Positions 1 through 8,012 of a stretch of 64,000 bases of DNA are shown one piece after another. Where the stretch lies: NCBI GenBank assembly GCA_002471825.1, contig DKQS01000009.1, positions 62,001 to 126,000 of the forward strand. The letters are read 5' to 3'. A model generated the notes under the pieces. It saw only the letters and a program-made list of their open reading frames with translations, did not search any database and had not been told where the DNA came from. Origin of the DNA: Flavobacteriaceae bacterium UBA7302. Lineage in GTDB: Bacteria; Bacteroidota; Bacteroidia; Flavobacteriales; Flavobacteriaceae. Position numbers and translations under genes: made by a program. How positions within the stretch are numbered: position 1 is the stretch's first letter; every line of letters starts with the position of its first letter.

Positions 1-968
1 AAGACATCAAGCAGTAATAAATCATAATACCAGAAGCGAGAAGTTTTGTGGAAAGTATTTAAGTCCTTCCCTGTTTTTAGGAAGTCAACCAACTCTTTGG
101 TTTTCTTCCCGATATTCATAAAGGTGTAACCCGTACTTGCTTTAGACCAACCTCCTACCGTTCCTAAGTTCAAAACATTTTTGGAATTGTGTTCCCAAAA
201 CTTATAACAGGTCATCGGAATGATTCCGTTTTCCTTTTCAACGATGGTATACTTTGTTATGCCTTTTTCTTCCAAGTATTTTTTAATAGCCGACTCATAT
301 TCCTCTGTAGTCAGAAGATCTTCAGAAAACAGGGTATATTCGAAAAGGGCTTCCTTCTTACTCATGGGTAGGATGTACATAAAGCGAGTATTGTTCTGCT
401 GCTTCACGGTAAAATCCATAAAAGTAGCCGTCTGGTCATCAAAATAGTCCTCTTCTGTTTTGATAAACCAGCCTAGAAAATGCTGTTTTAAAACCGGATA
501 TTTACGTTGATTGCGATATGCATTGTCAAAAACAATGCTGTTCAACACTTTGCCTCCTTGATACGCTTCCTTCCGACCTTGAACCTTGACAACATCCTCT
601 ATTTCTTCAATGGTTTCAACCGTATCATACACCATTGAAAAGTTACTATTTTGATTAAGTTCAGCATGAATTTTCTTGTAAAAGTCAGCACTACGAATCA
701 TTTTATAGGTATAGGGTTGAATGGAAATCGTCTCCGAATGAACTGCACTTTTAAAGGCTATGTTTTTCCAAGATTTTTCTAAAATATCATCCCATTCTCC
801 CTGCCCTTTTTCCCAAAAACACCAGGTACGATCATTGCTATCCTTTTGGTCTTTATCAATCAATAAGATTGATTTATCTTGATAGTAGTCATCATGAATC
901 ATACGATATGCCAGAATTAATCCTGAAGCCCCGCTGCCCGTTATGATAAAGTCGTACTTGTTTTTCAA
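1..968 (-). CDS. crtY: Lycopene beta-cyclase CrtY (3' end beyond window)
   Basis: Cyclises the psi ends of lycopene or a monocyclic precursor to beta rings. The 322 visible residues open with an FAD-binding GSGASGL motif near residue 10, followed by the CrtY-type segment DRTWCFWE near residue 45. About 60 C-terminal residues of a usual ~380 lie outside the window. The only start fitting the N-terminal FAD motif is TTG, overlapping the TGA of the upstream gene as TTGA, so translation is probably coupled. It is the last visible gene of the carotenoid operon. The product family is clear; whether it cyclises one or both ends cannot be read from sequence. Confidence 0.88.
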   Translation of the reverse strand, partial: MKNKYDFIITGSGASGLILAYRMIHDDYYQDKSILLIDKDQKDSNDRTWCFWEKGQGEWDDILEKSWKNIAFKSAVHSETISIQPYTYKMIRSADFYKKIHAELNQNSNFSMVYDTVETIEEIEDVVKVQGRKEAYQGGKVLNSIVFDNAYRNQRKYPVLKQHFLGWFIKTEEDYFDDQTATFMDFTVKQQNNTRFMYILPMSKKEALFEYTLFSEDLLTTEEYESAIKKYLEEKGITKYTIVEKENGIIPMTCYKFWEHNSKNVLNLGTVGGWSKASTGYTFMNIGKKTKELVDFLKTGKDLNTFHKTSRFWYYDLLLLDV

Positions 969-1594
969 ACTATTAGAAAGGTAATAAAGAATATGGTTAT
1001 GGCGGCAAATATGTGATATGAAATCGTCTTATTGGTTCGGATTGGGAATCTGTCAAAGACCAAATAGGCAAAGAAGGAAATAATGAACCAAGCTACGTAA
1101 TTCTGCAAGGGGACCGCCTCATTCTCAAATTCCCAAAAATCAAATCGCGGGGCCGATACTTCAATTATAATATCGAGGGTCATCATCAAAAATCCTACAA
1201 TGGCCGCCCTTATGTATTTGTTTTTTGAAATTATCTCACTAATATCAGCAGAAGTTATCACCAATACGGCCCAATTCACACAGATCATCAAGGGAACTCC
1301 TTGAACCTTATAGCCAAGATTCTCTCCGTATTCATACGACCCAAAAATCAATCCGAAATTGACCCCTAAGTATTCGGTCACAAAACCAAAAGTAAAGGGA
1401 ATTAAAAAGGCTATGAGAAAGTTCCAGTTGATCTTGTCAACATGAAAGGCAATGAAAGCAATGTATAGAAAAAGATTCAAAGGTGTTAAGCCGAGAAACC
1501 AATCGGTGTGTTTCGAGAGAATTCCCAAAATACCTGAGATGTTAAACAACCAGATTAAGAAAATAGACAGATAAACCTTGTTCTTTTGTGTCAT
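965..1594 (-). CDS. cruF: Carotenoid 1',2'-hydratase, CruF/DUF422 family
   Basis: A 209-residue integral membrane protein with about seven hydrophobic segments and the DUF422-type core (FGFVTEYLGVNFGLIFGSY, residues ~70-90, then a Pro-rich VPLMICVNWAV segment). CruF-family proteins add water across the 1',2' double bond of an acyclic carotenoid end, giving the 1'-hydroxy group of saproxanthin and myxol. It lies one base after the CrtD-like gene and overlaps crtY by four bases. Position between a 3,4-desaturase and a cyclase supports the hydratase reading. The exact substrate (lycopene or gamma-carotene) is inference. Confidence 0.75.
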   Translation of the reverse strand: MTQKNKVYLSIFLIWLFNISGILGILSKHTDWFLGLTPLNLFLYIAFIAFHVDKINWNFLIAFLIPFTFGFVTEYLGVNFGLIFGSYEYGENLGYKVQGVPLMICVNWAVLVITSADISEIISKNKYIRAAIVGFLMMTLDIIIEVSAPRFDFWEFENEAVPLQNYVAWFIISFFAYLVFDRFPIRTNKTISYHIFAAITIFFITFLIV

Positions 1595-1595
1595 C

Positions 1596-3074
1596 TTACT
1601 TCTTCAATATTAACTCAGAAACAATTTTTCCGGATAACAAACACAATGGAATGCCACCTCCTGGGTGAACACTACCACCACAAAAATAAAGGTTGTCAAT
1701 CTTATTCGTAAAATTTGGATGTCTCAGAAAGGCCGCGAACTTGTTGTTACTCGCTGCTCCATAAAGCGCTCCTTGATAGGAATTCGTCTTTTTTTCGATA
1801 CTTCTTGGATCCAAAATGGACTCAAATTCAATAAGGTCAGCAAGATTAACTCCGAGTGCGTCGGACAATTTACGAATGATATTCTGGCGACTTCGTTCTA
1901 TGATTTCTTCCCAGTCTTGACCTTTATTACTGGGCGTATTAATCATTACAAACCAATTCTCACAACCCTCTGGGGCATCTGCTTTTTCCTCTTTAGAGGT
2001 AATATTGATGTAGACGGTTGGATCATCAATCACATTTTCTTTTTGAAAAATGGTATGAAATTCTGCTTTGTAATCTTTTGAGAAAAAGATGTTGTGTAAA
2101 TCCAGTTGAGGAAATTCTTTTTTAATTCCCCAATAAAAAATTAGGGCTGAGCTCGAACGTGGTTGTCGCAATATCTTTTCGGGTGCCTTTTGAGTTCGTA
2201 AAAGTCCTCGATAGCTCGGCACTACGTCAGAATTCGTCACTACTATATCGGCGTTGATGACATTACCTTTCGTTCTAATTCCAGTGGCCTTCCCGTTTTC
2301 AACAATGATTTCATCTACCTCAGTCTCAAAATGAAATTTAACCCCAATATCTTGTGCAAGTTGATACAAACTTTGCGTAATGGAATGCATACCTCCTTTC
2401 GGAAAAAAGGTTCCGAAATATTGCTCCAAATGCGGAATCATAGACATTATTCCAGGAGTTTGATAAGGATCTGATCCATTATAGGTGGCAAAACGATCGA
2501 AAAACTGTACCAATCGTTTGTCTGAAAAACGTTTACTATTATGTTGATGCAAATTGGTATTGATATCCAAAGCACCTACACTTAAAATAGCTTTGATCGT
2601 ATCCTTCGACAGATAGGTCGATTTGCGATGCAATGATTTCTCCAAGAACAAAGAGGCCGTGAGATCGTATTTCTTTTTACTACTATCAAAATAGTTAAGA
2701 ATATCAGATTTTTTCACATCAAAAATGGCTTCGGCATTTTCGGCAAATTCATTTGCGTCGGCTTTGGCTTGAAATTCTGTACCATCCTCAAAAAAATAAT
2801 GGCATACCGTATCCTTTTGATGGTATTCAAAGTACTTGGTAATGTCCTTTTGAGCCACTGTAAAAAGTTCCTCAATAAAATGCGGCATGGTGAACAGTGA
2901 TGGCCCCATATCAAACCGGTATCCTTTCTCAGAGAATGCCGTTAGCTTTCCTCCAGGATAGGTATTTTTTTCAAATACAGTCGTTTGAATGCCAGCACTT
3001 TGAAGTCGGATGGAAGTTGCTAAACCTGCAATACCCGATCCAATAATCAATGCTGATTTAGGTTGTGTTTTCAA
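1596..3074 (-). CDS. crtD: Second carotenoid desaturase, CrtD-type (1-hydroxycarotenoid 3,4-desaturase)
   Basis: A 492-residue FAD-dependent amine-oxidase-fold enzyme of the CrtI/CrtD family. The N-terminal dinucleotide motif IIGSGIAGLATSIRL is at residues ~10-25, and the C-terminal FCGGSVHPGGGIPLCLLSGK substrate/FAD signature is near residues 465-485. It is clearly different from the phytoene desaturase two genes upstream, and a second desaturase next to a CruF hydratase is the arrangement known for myxol/saproxanthin pathways, so it most likely introduces the 3',4' double bond after hydration. Its start overlaps the crtZ stop as ATGA. A ketolase-type CrtO/CrtD relative is a less likely alternative. 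Confidence 0.78.
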   Translation of the reverse strand: MKTQPKSALIIGSGIAGLATSIRLQSAGIQTTVFEKNTYPGGKLTAFSEKGYRFDMGPSLFTMPHFIEELFTVAQKDITKYFEYHQKDTVCHYFFEDGTEFQAKADANEFAENAEAIFDVKKSDILNYFDSSKKKYDLTASLFLEKSLHRKSTYLSKDTIKAILSVGALDINTNLHQHNSKRFSDKRLVQFFDRFATYNGSDPYQTPGIMSMIPHLEQYFGTFFPKGGMHSITQSLYQLAQDIGVKFHFETEVDEIIVENGKATGIRTKGNVINADIVVTNSDVVPSYRGLLRTQKAPEKILRQPRSSSALIFYWGIKKEFPQLDLHNIFFSKDYKAEFHTIFQKENVIDDPTVYINITSKEEKADAPEGCENWFVMINTPSNKGQDWEEIIERSRQNIIRKLSDALGVNLADLIEFESILDPRSIEKKTNSYQGALYGAASNNKFAAFLRHPNFTNKIDNLYFCGGSVHPGGGIPLCLLSGKIVSELILKK

Positions 3075-3532
3075 GATCTAGTAACCTTAGGCTTTTTGAA
3101 GTATTTAAACGGAACAAACAACATTCCGAAACACTCGCTATCGTGTTTCCCTAGGTTTTTATGGTGTATTTTATGCGCTTTTCGCAATCCGATTAAATAT
3201 CGATTCTTAGTTCTTTTGAACCACTTGAAACGTTGATGAATCAACACATCGTGCACTAAGAAATATGCCAATCCATATAGTGCAATTCCGAATCCGATAG
3301 CTGCCAAATGATATAGCTGCATTTTTAATCCGAAGTAGATGGACATAGAACTTGGAAGGGCAAAAATGACGAAAAACAAATCGTTTTTCTCAAAAACACC
3401 ATTGTATTTTGGTTGGTGGTGATCTTCGTGTAAATACCATAAGAACCCATGCATGACAAACTTGTGGGTGCACCATGTAATTCCTTCCATCACCACAAAC
3501 GTGGCAAGGGTTGTCAATATCAGTAAAATCAT
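3071..3532 (-). CDS. crtZ: Beta-carotene 3-hydroxylase CrtZ
   Basis: A 153-residue membrane di-iron hydroxylase that places a 3-OH on beta-ionone rings, giving zeaxanthin and ring-hydroxylated saproxanthin. All histidine clusters of the fatty-acid-hydroxylase superfamily are visible: HKFVMH near residue 23, HEDHH near residue 35, HDVLIH near 94 and HKIHH near 120. Three to four transmembrane helices separate them. The ATG overlaps the crtB stop by one base (TAATG) and its own stop overlaps the next start by four, so the genes are translated as a chain. Confidence 0.92.
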   Translation of the reverse strand: MILLILTTLATFVVMEGITWCTHKFVMHGFLWYLHEDHHQPKYNGVFEKNDLFFVIFALPSSMSIYFGLKMQLYHLAAIGFGIALYGLAYFLVHDVLIHQRFKWFKRTKNRYLIGLRKAHKIHHKNLGKHDSECFGMLFVPFKYFKKPKVTRS

Positions 3533-4374
3533 TAAATCAAATTTAACTTATATTTTACGTAACTCCTAGCCAATAAATTAATTTTCATTGGGTTGGATAT
3601 TCTGATGCGGGCTTCCATAATATCTTGAGACGGAACTTTCTTTAGTTTGTTAAGTAGTTTTTTGTAGTATCTGTAAGCCATGTAAACACCAAATTTGGCC
3701 TCTACTGGTAATTTTAAAATTCCGTTTACAAAAGCTTCTTCAAAATCGGCTTCAATTTCTTTTACGATGATTTCTTTTGACTGCTGGTTTAGTTCGCCCA
3801 AATCAAGGTTTGGAAAATAGGATCGGTTCAACAATTCAAAATCGTTCTTCAAATCTCTCAAGAAATTAACCTTTTGGAAGGCAGAACCCAAACGCATCGC
3901 TGGCCCTTTTAATTCGTCGTATTTCTTTTGATCACCATTCACAAAAACTTTCAAACACATAAGTCCAACCACATCTGCAGACCCATAAATATATTGGTCA
4001 TATTGCTCTTTGGTGAAATAATCGATGGTACCTAAATCGGCCTTCATGCTTGATAAAAAGGCATCCACCAATTCGTCATCAATTTGGTACTTGTTTACCG
4101 TATGTTGAAAGGCATTAAGAATTGGATTCAAACTGATACCCGTTTCTTTCGCCTCGTAATAATCTTTTTCAAACTTGTCTAGTAAAGTCTTCTTTTCAAA
4201 ATCGTGGAAGGTATCTACAATTTCATCTGCGAAACGCACAAAGCCATAAATGTTATAAATATCTGCTCGAATAGATGGTGAGAGCATATTTACAGCCATG
4301 GAGAAAGAAGTACTATACTTTTTGGTTACTAGTTTGCTACAACCGTAAGAAACGTTGTCAAATAATTCTTTCAT
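3532..4374 (-). CDS. crtB: Phytoene synthase CrtB
   Basis: A 280-residue all-helical squalene/phytoene synthase that condenses two geranylgeranyl diphosphates into phytoene. The two Asp-rich metal-binding motifs are present: DEIVD in RFADEIVDT (residues ~48-56) and DLKND (residues ~174-178) within QKVNFLRDLKND. The ATG overlaps the crtI stop by one base (TAATG), so it is coupled to phytoene desaturase. Length and motif spacing are normal for the family. Confidence 0.95.
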   Translation of the reverse strand: MKELFDNVSYGCSKLVTKKYSTSFSMAVNMLSPSIRADIYNIYGFVRFADEIVDTFHDFEKKTLLDKFEKDYYEAKETGISLNPILNAFQHTVNKYQIDDELVDAFLSSMKADLGTIDYFTKEQYDQYIYGSADVVGLMCLKVFVNGDQKKYDELKGPAMRLGSAFQKVNFLRDLKNDFELLNRSYFPNLDLGELNQQSKEIIVKEIEADFEEAFVNGILKLPVEAKFGVYMAYRYYKKLLNKLKKVPSQDIMEARIRISNPMKINLLARSYVKYKLNLI

Positions 4375-5840
4375 TACTTCTGATGTTTTGCTATTAATTC
4401 TGATGCTATTTTCCCAGAAATCAACGACGGTGGAACTCCGGGTCCAGGCACCGTCAACTGACCTGTGAAATACAGGTTTTTCACCTTTTTACTTTTTATT
4501 TTCGGTCGTAGGAAGGCAGTTTGAAGCAAGGTATTTGCCATTCCATATGCATTCCCCTTGTAAGAGTTATAATCTTTTACAAAATCATTTACACAATAAG
4601 ACTTTTTAAAGAGGATGTGTTTTTTCACTTCTTGTTTGGTCAATTTCTCGAATCGCGTCATAATCATATCGAAGTACTTCTCTCTCATTTCTTCCGTATC
4701 CTCCAAGGCAGGTGCTAATGGTATCAAGAAGAAAGCAGCTTCTTTTCCTTCAGGAGCCGAAGTAGGATCTGTAATACTCGTAAAGCTTGCATAGAATAAC
4801 GGATCGTCTGGCCATCTCGCATTGTCATAAATATCTTTGGCATGCTCGTCAAAGTCGGAATCAAAGAACAACGTGTGATGTTTCACATTTTTCAATTTCT
4901 TATCGATACCCACCCAAAACAACAAGGATGATGGCGCAAAGATTTTTTTATCCCAATAAGATTCCGAATACTGACGTAAAGGCTTGTCCAGCAGTGTTTC
5001 TGTATGGTGGTAATCGGCCCCACTCAATACAATTTCAGTAGGAACTTCTTCCCCATTCACCGTCAGAGAAGTTACTTTTTTATTGGCGTCTGTATTGATT
5101 TTTGTCACGTTGGCATCCGTTTTAAAATCGACACCCAATTTCTTAGCCAAAGCAACCATGGCTTCTACAACCATATACATTCCTCCTTTCGGGTGCCATG
5201 TTCCCAATCCGAAGTCCGCATAATTCATGAAGTTATAAAAAGCCGGCGTATTGCTAGGTTTGGCCCCTAAAAACAATACTGGAAATTCCAAAATAGAAAT
5301 CAGTTTCGGGTTTTTAATCTTACGACGAACTTCTTTTCGAATGGTCGATAAAAATTGATTGGCACGAGCTATGGTAGTTGGAGTCACCAATTCTAATGGT
5401 GAAATGCCTGGTTTGTATACCAAGTCTAAAATAGCCGTGTCGTAGTTGGCTTTGGCAGAATCAATAAACTTCTTAAGATGAACAGAACTTCCTGGTTCTT
5501 CCTTCTCAAATATGTCGAAAATTTCCTCTAAGCGACCAGGAATTGTAATCGAAGAAGATTCTCCAAAATACACCTCATAAGCAGGATCTAAGCGATCTAA
5601 ATGGTAAAAATCAGAAGGTTTCTGTCCAAAATCGCCAAAAAAACGCTCGAAAACGTCAGGCATCCAGTACCAAGACGGACCGATATCAAATGTAAAACCG
5701 TCTCTTTTAAATTGCCTTGCCCTGCCACCAAGTGTGCTATTCTTCTCAAGAACAGTCACTTGGAACCCTTCTTTAGCTAGATAACAAGATGCTGCTAAAG
5801 ATGAAAAACCTGAGCCAATAATATGGATTTGTTGCTTCAT
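4374..5840 (-). CDS. crtI: Phytoene desaturase CrtI
   Basis: A 488-residue FAD-dependent desaturase converting phytoene to lycopene. The N-terminal motif IIGSGFSSLAASCYLAKEG binds FAD (residues ~6-24), followed by GGRARQFKRDGFTFDIGPS near residue 40 and the C-terminal signature FTGQLTVPGPGVPPSLISGK near residue 465. It is the first gene of the carotenoid operon, immediately after an AT-rich promoter containing TATATTTG on its strand. The predicted transcript leader is only a few bases long. Confidence 0.95.
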   Translation of the reverse strand: MKQQIHIIGSGFSSLAASCYLAKEGFQVTVLEKNSTLGGRARQFKRDGFTFDIGPSWYWMPDVFERFFGDFGQKPSDFYHLDRLDPAYEVYFGESSSITIPGRLEEIFDIFEKEEPGSSVHLKKFIDSAKANYDTAILDLVYKPGISPLELVTPTTIARANQFLSTIRKEVRRKIKNPKLISILEFPVLFLGAKPSNTPAFYNFMNYADFGLGTWHPKGGMYMVVEAMVALAKKLGVDFKTDANVTKINTDANKKVTSLTVNGEEVPTEIVLSGADYHHTETLLDKPLRQYSESYWDKKIFAPSSLLFWVGIDKKLKNVKHHTLFFDSDFDEHAKDIYDNARWPDDPLFYASFTSITDPTSAPEGKEAAFFLIPLAPALEDTEEMREKYFDMIMTRFEKLTKQEVKKHILFKKSYCVNDFVKDYNSYKGNAYGMANTLLQTAFLRPKIKSKKVKNLYFTGQLTVPGPGVPPSLISGKIASELIAKHQK

Positions 5841-5842
5841 AA

Positions 5843-5875
5843 TTGTTTAACAAATATATTTATTTACTAAACAAA
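5843..5875 (-). promoter_or_regulatory. crtI operon promoter and candidate CarH operator
   Basis: Reading the minus strand, a -7 box TATATTTG lies at 5858-5851, about ten bases before the crtI ATG. It is bracketed by an inverted repeat: TTGTTTA at plus positions 5843-5849 and its complement TAAACAA at 5868-5874. The inner copy is itself part of the 11-base palindrome TTGTTTAACAA. A similar TACT(T)AAACAAA block occurs upstream of the regulator gene. No convincing -33 TTG is present at the usual spacing, which fits an activator- or repressor-controlled promoter. Function is inferred. Confidence 0.55.
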
Positions 5876-5895
5876 TTAATCTGGAAGCAGGAAAT

Positions 5896-6789
5896 TTATA
5901 AGACTTTTAACAATTCTGGTACGCCTCTAAAATGCTGAATGTTGGATTCAAATTGCATACCCTCAAGCATGCCTGCCTTTCTACCCATGGCATAAAATTG
6001 ATGATTAGTACCTTTTAAAATTCCATCAATTTCTTTGAAGTACGCTTCCATTTCTTCGTCATATGGTCGGACGGTAAGAGAGGTAACATAAGAAATTTCT
6101 CTTTCACTATTGAAGAAGTAATCCAAATTGTTCAACGGAAGACTTTGTCCTAAATAAATGGTATGGTATCCTCTAAGAACCAACTCATAATTTAAGTACA
6201 TCAAACCAAGTTCGTGAATTTCATTCTCGGGAAGGAACAACACAAAGGTCTTATTAGAACTGTTGATGCTGTACTGAAGTTTTTCAGTATTCGACTGAAT
6301 TTTCTGTGCTATTAAATTTGAAATAAAGTGCTCGTGAGCCGCTAATAGCGTATCTGTCTGCCACAGTAACCCAATGTGCTCTAAAAATGGAATGAAGACG
6401 TCCTTGAAAATTTCTCGAAAGGTCTTTTTGTGCAATAACGTATTGTAAGTATTGTTAAAAAGAATTTTATCGAACTGAAACATGGCAATCTTAAATTGAT
6501 TGATGGCTTCATCTGAAGTAGCCTGCTGAAAAGCAAGTTCTCTCGCCTTGACAACAATTTCTTCCTCCGTTAATTTACCGATTTTGGAGATTTTATAGTC
6601 GTTCTTATTCAGGAGAACGATGTTGAGCAGTTTTTGAAGGCTTTCGGGAGAATAAGATCTAATGTTGGTTTGAGACCTATTGGGTTCGAGTAAGTTGTAT
6701 CTCTTTTCCCAAATTCTGATAGTGTGGGCTTTAACTCCTGAAATGTTTTCCAGGTCTTTGATTGAAAATTCCTTCTTAATATTATTCAC
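5896..6789 (-). CDS. carH: CarH/LitR-like MerR-family B12-dependent photoreceptor regulator
   Basis: A 297-residue regulator with an N-terminal MerR-type winged helix (FSIKDLENISGVKAHTIRIW, residues 8-27), a four-helix bundle and a C-terminal Rossmann-like cobalamin domain. The CarH signature W-x9-EH is intact (W143, E153, H154), as is the cobalamin motif E-x-H-x-x-G (E190, H192, G195), H192 being the likely lower axial ligand. CarH proteins bind adenosylcobalamin, repress carotenoid genes in the dark and are released by light. Gln144 occupies the position of the Thermus upper light-state His. The start chosen is GTG; an in-frame ATG 45 bases upstream lies within or before the promoter. It faces the same way as the crt operon, 55 bases ahead of it. 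Confidence 0.85.
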   Translation of the reverse strand: MNNIKKEFSIKDLENISGVKAHTIRIWEKRYNLLEPNRSQTNIRSYSPESLQKLLNIVLLNKNDYKISKIGKLTEEEIVVKARELAFQQATSDEAINQFKIAMFQFDKILFNNTYNTLLHKKTFREIFKDVFIPFLEHIGLLWQTDTLLAAHEHFISNLIAQKIQSNTEKLQYSINSSNKTFVLFLPENEIHELGLMYLNYELVLRGYHTIYLGQSLPLNNLDYFFNSEREISYVTSLTVRPYDEEMEAYFKEIDGILKGTNHQFYAMGRKAGMLEGMQFESNIQHFRGVPELLKVL

Positions 6790-6809
6790 GCAGCATCGAA
6801 TTTTGTGTA

Positions 6810-6836
6810 CAAAAATACAAAAATACTTAAACAAAA
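6810..6836 (-). promoter_or_regulatory. Promoter of the CarH-like regulator, with shared TAAACAA motif
   Basis: On the minus strand two directly adjacent TATTTTTG boxes occupy 6825-6818 and 6817-6810, each matching TAnnTTTG. Just upstream, plus positions 6828-6834 read TAAACAA within TACTTAAACAAAAT, resembling the TACTAAACAAATT block in front of crtI. This suggests that the regulator controls itself and the crt operon through the same element. The match is by eye; binding is inferred. Confidence 0.5.
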
Positions 6837-6902
6837 TAAATTTTTATGAAATTTGTAACAAATAGAAACTAAGAACTACTAATAGGTAACTGATTAACCA
6901 CG

Positions 6903-7397
6903 GTGCAGAAAGAACTAGAGAAAAAATTTTTGGCTGATTTCACTAAGAATCAAAACATTGTGCATAAGATTTGTAGGATTTATACCTCAAGTGCGGATGC
7001 TCACAATGATTTGTTTCAAGAAATAACCATACAGCTTTGGAAGAATTACCCAAAGTTCCGTGGGGATTCGAAATTTAGTACTTGGATGTATCGAGTAGCG
7101 TTAAACACTTCTATTTCTCTCTACCGTAAATCAACCAAAAGAATCAATACTCAGAATTTTAATGATGTAGCCTATAAGGTAAAATCAACGGAGTATGATG
7201 ATACAGAAGAAGTTCAATTAAAAGCGCTCTATGAAGCCATTCACAAACTCTCCGATATTGAAAAAGCACTTATTTTCTTGTATTTGGAAAATAAATCCTA
7301 TCAGGAAATATCTGAGACATTGGGGATTTCAAATGGCAATGCTAGAGTAAAAATGAACCGGGCAAAAGAAAAGCTGAAAAACATGTTAAACCCATAA
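6903..7397 (+). CDS. ECF-family RNA polymerase sigma factor
   Basis: A 164-residue sigma-70 family protein with region 2 (DLFQEITIQLWKNYPKFRG, then KFSTWMYRVALN, residues ~35-75) and region 4 helix-turn-helix (YQEISETLGISNGNARVKMNRA, residues ~135-156). It starts at GTG. A small membrane protein follows after three bases and may be its partner. It is divergent from the CarH-like gene, so it could be a stress or light-responsive sigma factor, but nothing in the sequence proves a link to carotenoid control. Confidence 0.9.
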   Translation: MQKELEKKFLADFTKNQNIVHKICRIYTSSADAHNDLFQEITIQLWKNYPKFRGDSKFSTWMYRVALNTSISLYRKSTKRINTQNFNDVAYKVKSTEYDDTEEVQLKALYEAIHKLSDIEKALIFLYLENKSYQEISETLGISNGNARVKMNRAKEKLKNMLNP

Positions 7398-7400
7398 GGT

Positions 7401-8012
7401 ATGGACATTTTAGACAACTATAAAAAGGCATGGGAAAACCAACCTGAAGAAAACGAACGAGTTTCCGTTGGTGAGATTTATAAAATGGCGCATTCAAGAT
7501 CCTCTTCCATTGTGAAATGGATTTTTATCATCGGTATACTAGAGTTTGTCGTTTTCAATTCCCTCTACTTTTTTACGGATATGGAAGAGGCCCATCGACA
7601 ATACCAAGAACTCGGATTGGAGAATTTTGTACTCTACACCCAAATCATTGCCTATGCCATTCTGTTCTACTTTTTGGTAATGTTTTACCTCAACTACAAA
7701 AACATTTCTACTTCCGATTCCACCCGCGTATTGATGCGAAAAATCATTCGAACCCGAAGAACCGTTCGAAACTACGTACTTTTTAATTTAGGGTATATCG
7801 CCTTGGTAATGATTGTTTTCACCATTGCATCTATAAATGTAAATATGGAAGATTTGAATGGGAAACAAATTGCACTCTTGATTGGTGCCATGTCTATTTT
7901 CACCTTTTTAATTCTAGGTGTAATGTTTCTATTCTATCAATTGATTTACGGAATTCTACTTAGAAAGCTTCGAAGAAACTACAAGGAGCTGGCAAAACTG
8001 GAAGACGAATAA
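7401..8012 (+). CDS. Membrane protein, possible anti-sigma partner
   Basis: A 203-residue protein with a ~35-residue polar N-terminus and four clear hydrophobic helices (residues ~38-58, 80-100, 122-145 and 158-185), ending in a basic/acidic tail. It begins three bases after the sigma factor stop, so it is cotranscribed. In Bacteroidota such membrane proteins next to ECF sigma genes often act as anti-sigma factors, but no zinc-binding anti-sigma motif is visible. I do not recognise a named family; the role is inferred only from position. Confidence 0.7.
   Translation: MDILDNYKKAWENQPEENERVSVGEIYKMAHSRSSSIVKWIFIIGILEFVVFNSLYFFTDMEEAHRQYQELGLENFVLYTQIIAYAILFYFLVMFYLNYKNISTSDSTRVLMRKIIRTRRTVRNYVLFNLGYIALVMIVFTIASINVNMEDLNGKQIALLIGAMSIFTFLILGVMFLFYQLIYGILLRKLRRNYKELAKLEDE

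Noticed and set aside
189..371. Short plus-strand frames opposite crtY and other carotenoid genes (1-6 kb)
   Set aside because: They lie antisense to strong conserved enzymes, have no promoter or family signal, and are explained by codon structure of the real genes.
6789..6834. ATG at 6834 as the start of the CarH-like gene
   Set aside because: It lies upstream of the tandem -7 boxes and adds a Cys/Phe-rich leader not seen before the MerR helix-turn-helix; GTG at 6789 is better.
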